Assembly (NCBI GenBank): GCA_025462805.1
Contig: JAOAPJ010000095.1
Span: 1-7,985, forward strand
Reading direction: 5' to 3'
Origin: Acidobacteriaceae bacterium
GTDB lineage: Bacteria > Acidobacteriota > Terriglobia > Terriglobales > Acidobacteriaceae
DNA length: 7,985 nt
Shown: in pieces, positions 6,665 to 7,985 of the stretch
How the letters are laid out: each line of letters begins with the position of its first letter
Numbering within the stretch: the first letter of the stretch is position 1
Notes under the pieces: model-generated
Told to the model about the DNA's origin: nothing
The model's input: the letters and a program-made list of their open reading frames with translations, nothing else
Databases searched by the model: none
Program-made: the position numbers and the translations under genes

Positions 6665-7985
6665 AGCGCCGTTTGCAGCTCGAAGGCTTCATAAAAGAGG
6701 CCGCCGAGCACCCGGTGCCGAGCAAGACCGCAAGTTGGTGGTACGTCTTCGGCAGCGCAAGCTTCGTGCTGCTCCTGTTGCAGATCGCCACCGGCATCCT
6801 GCTGGCGCTGATCTATGTCCCCTCCGCAGGCGCTGCGTGGGACAGCCTCCAGGTGCTGAATCATCAATTGCCCTTAGGCTGGTTTCTGCGCGGCATGCAC
6901 GGCTGGGGATCGAACTTCATGGTCGCCGTCGTGCTCATCCACATGGTGCAGGTCTTCCTCTTCGGCGCCTATAAATTCCCCCGTGAGCTGACCTGGATTC
7001 TCGGCGTCTTCCTGCTGCTCATGACCCTCGGCATGGCCTTCACCGGCCAGGTGCTCCGCTTCGATCAGGACGCCTACTGGGGGCTCGGCATCGGCGCGTC
7101 TATCCTCAGCCGTGTCCCCGTCGTCGGCGGCCAGCTCGTGCAGTTCATGCTCGGGGGGCCCATCATTGCCGGCGCCACCCTGACGCGCTTCTTTGCGCTG
7201 CATGTCTTCGTCATCCCCGGCACCATGCTCATCTTCGCCTCGCTGCACACCTGGCTTGTTCTCAAACTCGGCATCAACGAGTGGCCCACGCCCGGCCGCC
7301 TGGTGAAGCGAGAGACCTACATTCAGGAGTACAACGAGCTCTCCCACAAGCATGGACTGCCCTTCGTCCCCGGCGCCGTGTGGAAAGACGCCATGTTCGC
7401 CGCCGGCATTCTGCTCGCGGTGGCGATCTGTGCCTTGATCTTCGGGCCCATCGGGCCGACCGGCGTCCCCGATCCCACCATCGTCCAGACTGTGCCCAAG
7501 CCCGACTACTTCTTCCTCTGGATCTACAGTGCGCTCGCCTTCCTGCCACCTTCCATCGAAACTCCCGTCATGTTCATCGCGCCGGTCATTGGCATCGGCA
7601 TGATGCTGGCCCTCCCCTTCTTGGCCGGTGTCGGCGAGAAGAGTTGGCATCGCCGTCCTGTCGCTGTGCTGACCGTCATGGTGCTGGCCGTCTTCTTCGC
7701 CACACTCACCCATCTGGGCACCTACGTTCCGTGGAGCCCCCACATGCAGGCGTGGAGCGCCGATCCCGTTCCCGTGCACTTCATCCAGGGAACAACGCCG
7801 CTCCAGCGCCAGGGCGCTGTGGTCTTCCAGGAGAAGCAATGCCGCAACTGCCACCAGATCGGCGGCCGTGGAGGGCAGCGCGGTCCTGCGCTCGATGATG
7901 TCGCGTCCCGCCTCACCTATGACCAGCTCGTTCGCCAGGTGATTCAGGGCGGCGGCAACATGCCCGCCTACGGCAACACTCTTTC
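6631..7985 (+). CDS. qcrB: Cytochrome b (b6 + subunit IV) with fused C-terminal cytochrome c, 3' end cut
   Basis: This is the quinol-oxidising membrane core of the bc complex; 451 codons are present before the right edge. Residues about 1-220 align by eye with cytochrome b6: haem b ligands H90/H104 in helix B (13 residues between) and H191/H206 in helix D (14 between, the b6 spacing). The b6f haem ci cysteine position appears to be V39. Residues about 250-380 correspond to subunit IV, with the Qo motif read as P291-D-Y-F294 instead of PEWY. After a periplasmic linker a cytochrome c domain follows: C404-R-N-C407-H408, and M444 (NMPAYG) as probable axial ligand. In Firmicutes the c domain is fused to a separate subunit IV; here all three parts are in one chain. 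The gene starts inside the Rieske gene with its own AAGGAA site. How far it extends past 7985, and whether another haem site follows, cannot be seen. Confidence 0.95.
   Translation, partial: MPWYKQAYDWVERRLQLEGFIKEAAEHPVPSKTASWWYVFGSASFVLLLLQIATGILLALIYVPSAGAAWDSLQVLNHQLPLGWFLRGMHGWGSNFMVAVVLIHMVQVFLFGAYKFPRELTWILGVFLLLMTLGMAFTGQVLRFDQDAYWGLGIGASILSRVPVVGGQLVQFMLGGPIIAGATLTRFFALHVFVIPGTMLIFASLHTWLVLKLGINEWPTPGRLVKRETYIQEYNELSHKHGLPFVPGAVWKDAMFAAGILLAVAICALIFGPIGPTGVPDPTIVQTVPKPDYFFLWIYSALAFLPPSIETPVMFIAPVIGIGMMLALPFLAGVGEKSWHRRPVAVLTVMVLAVFFATLTHLGTYVPWSPHMQAWSADPVPVHFIQGTTPLQRQGAVVFQEKQCRNCHQIGGRGGQRGPALDDVASRLTYDQLVRQVIQGGGNMPAYGNTL

Noticed and set aside
6874..7854. 326-codon acidic open frame on the minus strand inside cytochrome b
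   Set aside because: Same mirror effect; the forward frame carries all four haem b histidines and a CxxCH.
7281..7898. 205-codon forward frame overlapping cytochrome b
   Set aside because: Out-of-phase translation of the cytochrome b gene, rich in Arg and His with no domain.

Overview
The window is a high-GC (by eye clearly above 55%) piece of a bacterial chromosome. Nearly all of it is one forward-strand respiratory gene cluster. It encodes an A-type caa3 cytochrome c oxidase (complex IV) followed directly by a quinol:cytochrome c reductase of the bc type (complex III). A divergent sugar-acid/anion-type MFS transporter gene occupies the left edge. The combination of a caa3 oxidase, a b6-like cytochrome b carrying its own haem c, a low-potential-looking Rieske protein and an ACS-family MFS gene would suit an aerobic Acidobacteriota or a similar menaquinone-using Gram-negative. 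This taxonomic guess is inference and only moderately likely.

Layout: 1-881 (minus, cut by the left edge) MFS transporter; 882-910 very short divergent gap; 911-1972 coxB, a CuA subunit II with a fused C-terminal cytochrome c; 1989-3698 coxA, haem-copper subunit I with all D- and K-channel and metal ligands present; 3699-3782 short gap with a strong Shine-Dalgarno and a possible 10-codon leader ORF; 3783-4394 coxC, a short five-helix subunit III; 4399-5265 an unrecognised polytopic membrane protein whose first two helices resemble a small oxidase subunit IV; 5262-6038 a dihaem cytochrome c, probably a lipoprotein; 6035-6664 a Rieske Fe-S protein with a Tat-type signal anchor; 6631 to the right edge a cytochrome b (b6 plus subunit IV in one chain) with a fused C-terminal cytochrome c domain, cut by the window end.

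The genes read as one operon: gaps of 16, 84 and 4 bases, then ATGA overlaps of 4, 4 and finally 34 bases. The inferred electron path is quinol -> cytochrome b/Rieske -> haem c fused to cytochrome b and/or the dihaem lipoprotein -> haem c fused to CoxB -> CuA -> haem a -> haem a3/CuB -> O2. All c-type haems seen are covalently tethered to membrane-bound subunits or are on a predicted lipoprotein, which suggests a bc-caa3 supercomplex without a need for a free soluble cytochrome c.

The points most worth following up are the triple fusion cytochrome b with an unusual PDYF sequence at the Qo (PEWY) position, the Rieske Ser-to-Gly change, the unassigned membrane protein between the two complexes, and the leader minigene before coxC. 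No RNA genes, CRISPR, insertion sequences or convincing terminators were seen.
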